Source of the DNA: Candidatus Zhuqueibacterota bacterium 4572_119 | GTDB lineage: Bacteria; Zhuqueibacterota; Zhuqueibacteria; Thermofontimicrobiales; Thermofontimicrobiaceae | Reading direction: 5' to 3' | Assembly (NCBI GenBank): GCA_002084535.1 | Contig: NBLI01000185.1 | Span: forward strand, 1 to 7,371 | Length of the DNA stretch: 7,371 nucleotides | In this document: piece after piece, positions 5,919-7,371 of the stretch | How positions within the stretch are numbered: position 1 is the first letter of the stretch | Layout: each line of letters starts with the position of its first letter | Notes under the pieces: generated by a model | What the model was told of the DNA's origin: nothing | Database searches by the model: none | What the model saw: the letters and a program-made list of their open reading frames with translations, nothing else | Made by a program: the position numbers and the translations under genes

Positions 5919-7155
5919 GCCAATTATGATTCCCGGTTTAGGTTCAACCAATGTCGCGCTCAACAACTGGGAAGGTCTTGCCATTGGCACCGCGTTGGCA
6001 GGAACAGGATTGACCATTGGTGAAAATGTTGTTGGAATGGATGTAAACGCGGAAATAAAGAACGGCAAAGTTGTAAAAGCTCCGGAATTGGATCGCCGTG
6101 TTAAAATGTTCCAAAAATGGCAGCGCGATGATTATGGCGTTATTGTTCTGCAGGCAAATGTAGAAGATACACGATTGGGCGTTCAGGAATATGGTCTTCG
6201 CGAATTAGGCGTCAAAGCTGTTGAATTGAAATGGGGACAGGGCGCGAAAGATATTGGCGGCGAGGTAAAAATTAAAAACCTGGCCAAAGCCCAATTACTG
6301 AGAAAACGAGGCTACGTCGTTTTGCCTGATCCACTGGATGAAAATGTTATCAAAGCTTTTGAAGCTGGCGCTTTTAAAGAATTTGAAAGACACTCACGAA
6401 TCGGCATGGTCACTGAAGAAGGTTTCATGGAACGTGTTCAGGAATTACGGGACGCGGGCGCGCAATCTGTTTTCCTGAAAACCGGAGCTTACCGACCTGC
6501 TGATCTGGCTCGGGCTATTAAATACGCTTCCAAAGCAAAAATTGATCTATTAACAGTTGATGGCGCTGGCGGTGGTACAGGAATGAGTCCGTGGCGCATG
6601 ATGAATGAATGGGGCGTTCCAGCGGTCGAGCTTCATTCTTTATTGTATCAATATGCTGACAAATTAGCTAAAAAAGGCGAATATGTTCCCGCGTTAGCTT
6701 TAGCTGGCGGTTTCACTTTTGAAGATCAAATGTACAAAGGATTAGCGCTCGGAGCGCCTTATGTGAAATTAATCGGTATGGCGCGGGGTCCATTAGCCGC
6801 GGCAATGGTTGGAAAAACCATCGGGAAGAAAATTGATGAAAGCATGATCCCTGTTTATGTTGAACGATTTGGCGATAATATCGAGGAAATTTTTGTCACA
6901 GCGGCAGAAGTAAAGAATGAATTAGGCGCCGACACCTTTAAGGAACTACCAACAGGCGCACTTGGTCTTTATACATATTATGAAAGATTAGGTCAAGGCT
7001 TACGGCAGTTGATGACAGGAAACCGTAAATTCTCATTAGCTCATGTTGAAAGAGATGACATTGCCGCGATAACTCCAGAATGTGCCGACATCAGTGGTAT
7101 TACTTATATTACAGATGTTGATAAAGAAGAAGTGGAAAAAATATTAGCAAGTTAA
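5899..7155 (+). CDS. FMN-binding glutamate synthase family protein (GltB central/FMN domain), 5' end disrupted
   Basis: The frame gives 418 residues from GTG 5899, but that GTG has no ribosome binding site and the genuine start is probably ATG 5820 in another frame. Convincing family sequence starts at VPIMIPGLGSTNVA (residues 7-20). Further landmarks are LTIGENVVGMD (38-48), VELKWGQGAKDIGGE (108-122, the KxGQGAK phosphate and substrate loop), LKTGAYRPADLARAIKYAS (193-211), LLTVDGAGGGTGMSP (217-231, FMN-barrel glycine loop) and the tail GLRQLMTGNRKFSL (367-380). In glutamate synthases this alpha/beta barrel reduces 2-iminoglutarate on FMN. No glutaminase domain is present. The [3Fe-4S] cysteine loop of GltB is also missing: only C3 and C395 occur, and C3 lies in out-of-frame sequence. 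The true substrate is therefore open. It is the last gene of the cluster, ending 37 bases before a strong terminator, and the NuoF-GltD fusion upstream could supply electrons. Functional status is doubtful because of the 5' break. Confidence 0.88.
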   Translation: MECALPVPIMIPGLGSTNVALNNWEGLAIGTALAGTGLTIGENVVGMDVNAEIKNGKVVKAPELDRRVKMFQKWQRDDYGVIVLQANVEDTRLGVQEYGLRELGVKAVELKWGQGAKDIGGEVKIKNLAKAQLLRKRGYVVLPDPLDENVIKAFEAGAFKEFERHSRIGMVTEEGFMERVQELRDAGAQSVFLKTGAYRPADLARAIKYASKAKIDLLTVDGAGGGTGMSPWRMMNEWGVPAVELHSLLYQYADKLAKKGEYVPALALAGGFTFEDQMYKGLALGAPYVKLIGMARGPLAAAMVGKTIGKKIDESMIPVYVERFGDNIEEIFVTAAEVKNELGADTFKELPTGALGLYTYYERLGQGLRQLMTGNRKFSLAHVERDDIAAITPECADISGITYITDVDKEEVEKILAS

Positions 7156-7192
7156 TCTAATTTTTCTTCATTGACAAATATTTTTAAATTTC

Positions 7193-7225
7193 AAACGCTC
7201 CATCTATTATGGAGCGTTTTTTTTT
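7193..7225 (+). terminator. Strong intrinsic terminator closing the redox gene cluster
   Basis: AAACGCTCCAT (7193-7203) pairs perfectly over 11 bases with ATGGAGCGTTT (7209-7219) around a five-base loop (CTATT), and the stem runs into nine T residues (7217-7225). It lies 37 bases after the stop codon of the FMN protein gene. The opposite strand lacks a T run, so it acts in the + direction only. Confidence 0.95.
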
Positions 7226-7231
7226 AAATTA

Positions 7232-7296
7232 TAATTTGCTGAAGTGAAATAGCTTGATATTTTTTATTTTTATGCTATATTAGAAATAGCAAATTA
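7232..7296. repeat. Inverted and direct repeats bracketing the downstream promoter
   Basis: TAATTTGCT (7232-7240) and AGCAAATTA (7288-7296) form a perfect nine-base inverted repeat on either side of the promoter. GAAATAGC occurs directly at 7246-7253 and 7283-7290, just before the -35 box and across the predicted start. GCTAT (7274-7278), overlapping the -10, can pair with ATAGC (7286-7290). Such placement is typical of operator sites, but in DNA this A+T-rich chance repeats are common. Confidence 0.4.
7254..7281 (+). promoter_or_regulatory. Strong sigma70-like promoter with extended -10 for a gene beyond the window
   Basis: TTGATA (7254-7259, five of six matches) and TATATT (7276-7281, five of six) are separated by 16 bases, and TG at 7273-7274 forms an extended -10 (TGC-TATATT). 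Transcription would start near 7288 and run out of the window on the + strand. The site follows directly after the terminator, as expected at a transcription-unit boundary. No open frame with a ribosome binding site is visible before the window ends, so at least 80 bases of leader are implied. Confidence 0.6.
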
Positions 7297-7371
7297 GATT
7301 TTTCAAACAAAGCGATGTCTAACTTCGGTATTCAGTGCAATACTAACATATTGAATTACTTTTAATTACAA

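Noticed and set aside
5588..5923. Minus-strand open frame of 111 codons over the end of the NuoG-like gene
   Set aside because: It overlaps strongly conserved coding sequence on the + strand, has no ribosome binding site and resembles no family I know; it is a shadow frame.

Overview
The window (about 40% G+C, A+T-rich spacers) comes from an anaerobic bacterium, judging by a run of cysteine-rich iron-sulfur and flavin redox proteins with strong AAGGAG-type ribosome binding sites. The phylum cannot be fixed from sequence alone; an FCB-group or Calditrichota-like lineage is my guess and nothing more. All genes lie on the + strand.

Layout: (1) 2-544, the C-terminal part of a conserved protein of unknown function cut by the window edge. 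(2) 545-740, an A+T-rich spacer with only a weak promoter candidate. (3) 741-1226, a NuoE/HndA-type thioredoxin-fold [2Fe-2S] subunit. (4) 1227-1460, a non-coding spacer with a weak hairpin and a perfect 35-bp tandem duplication. (5) 1461-1844, a small HndB-like thioredoxin-fold ferredoxin. (6) 1893-4961, a 1022-residue chimera: thioredoxin-like [2Fe-2S] domain, NuoF flavoprotein, then a complete GltD/NfnB-type FAD-NADPH module. (7) 5038-5736, a NuoG-N-terminus-like Fe-S protein with an extra eight-cysteine tail and no hydrogenase or molybdopterin domain. (8) 5820-7155, an FMN-binding glutamate-synthase-like gene that appears broken: its N-terminal 33 codons and the rest lie in different frames, and a linker of the family seems to be deleted. 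(9) 7193-7225, a strong intrinsic terminator, followed at 7254-7281 by a strong sigma70-like promoter for a gene beyond the window.

Together, genes 3 to 7 look like the soluble core (E, F and N-terminal G modules) of the bifurcating hydrogenase / NADH dehydrogenase family with the catalytic hydrogenase replaced by a GltD module. This is the architecture expected of a Bfu-family or Sporomusa-type Nfn (Stn-like) NADH/ferredoxin:NADP+ transhydrogenase. The adjacent GltB-like FMN protein suggests a link to glutamate synthesis or another FMN-dependent reduction. The most striking points are the NuoF-GltD fusion, its pairing with the FMN glutamate-synthase homologue, and the apparent deletion-frameshift at a CCTGTG hexamer inside that homologue.
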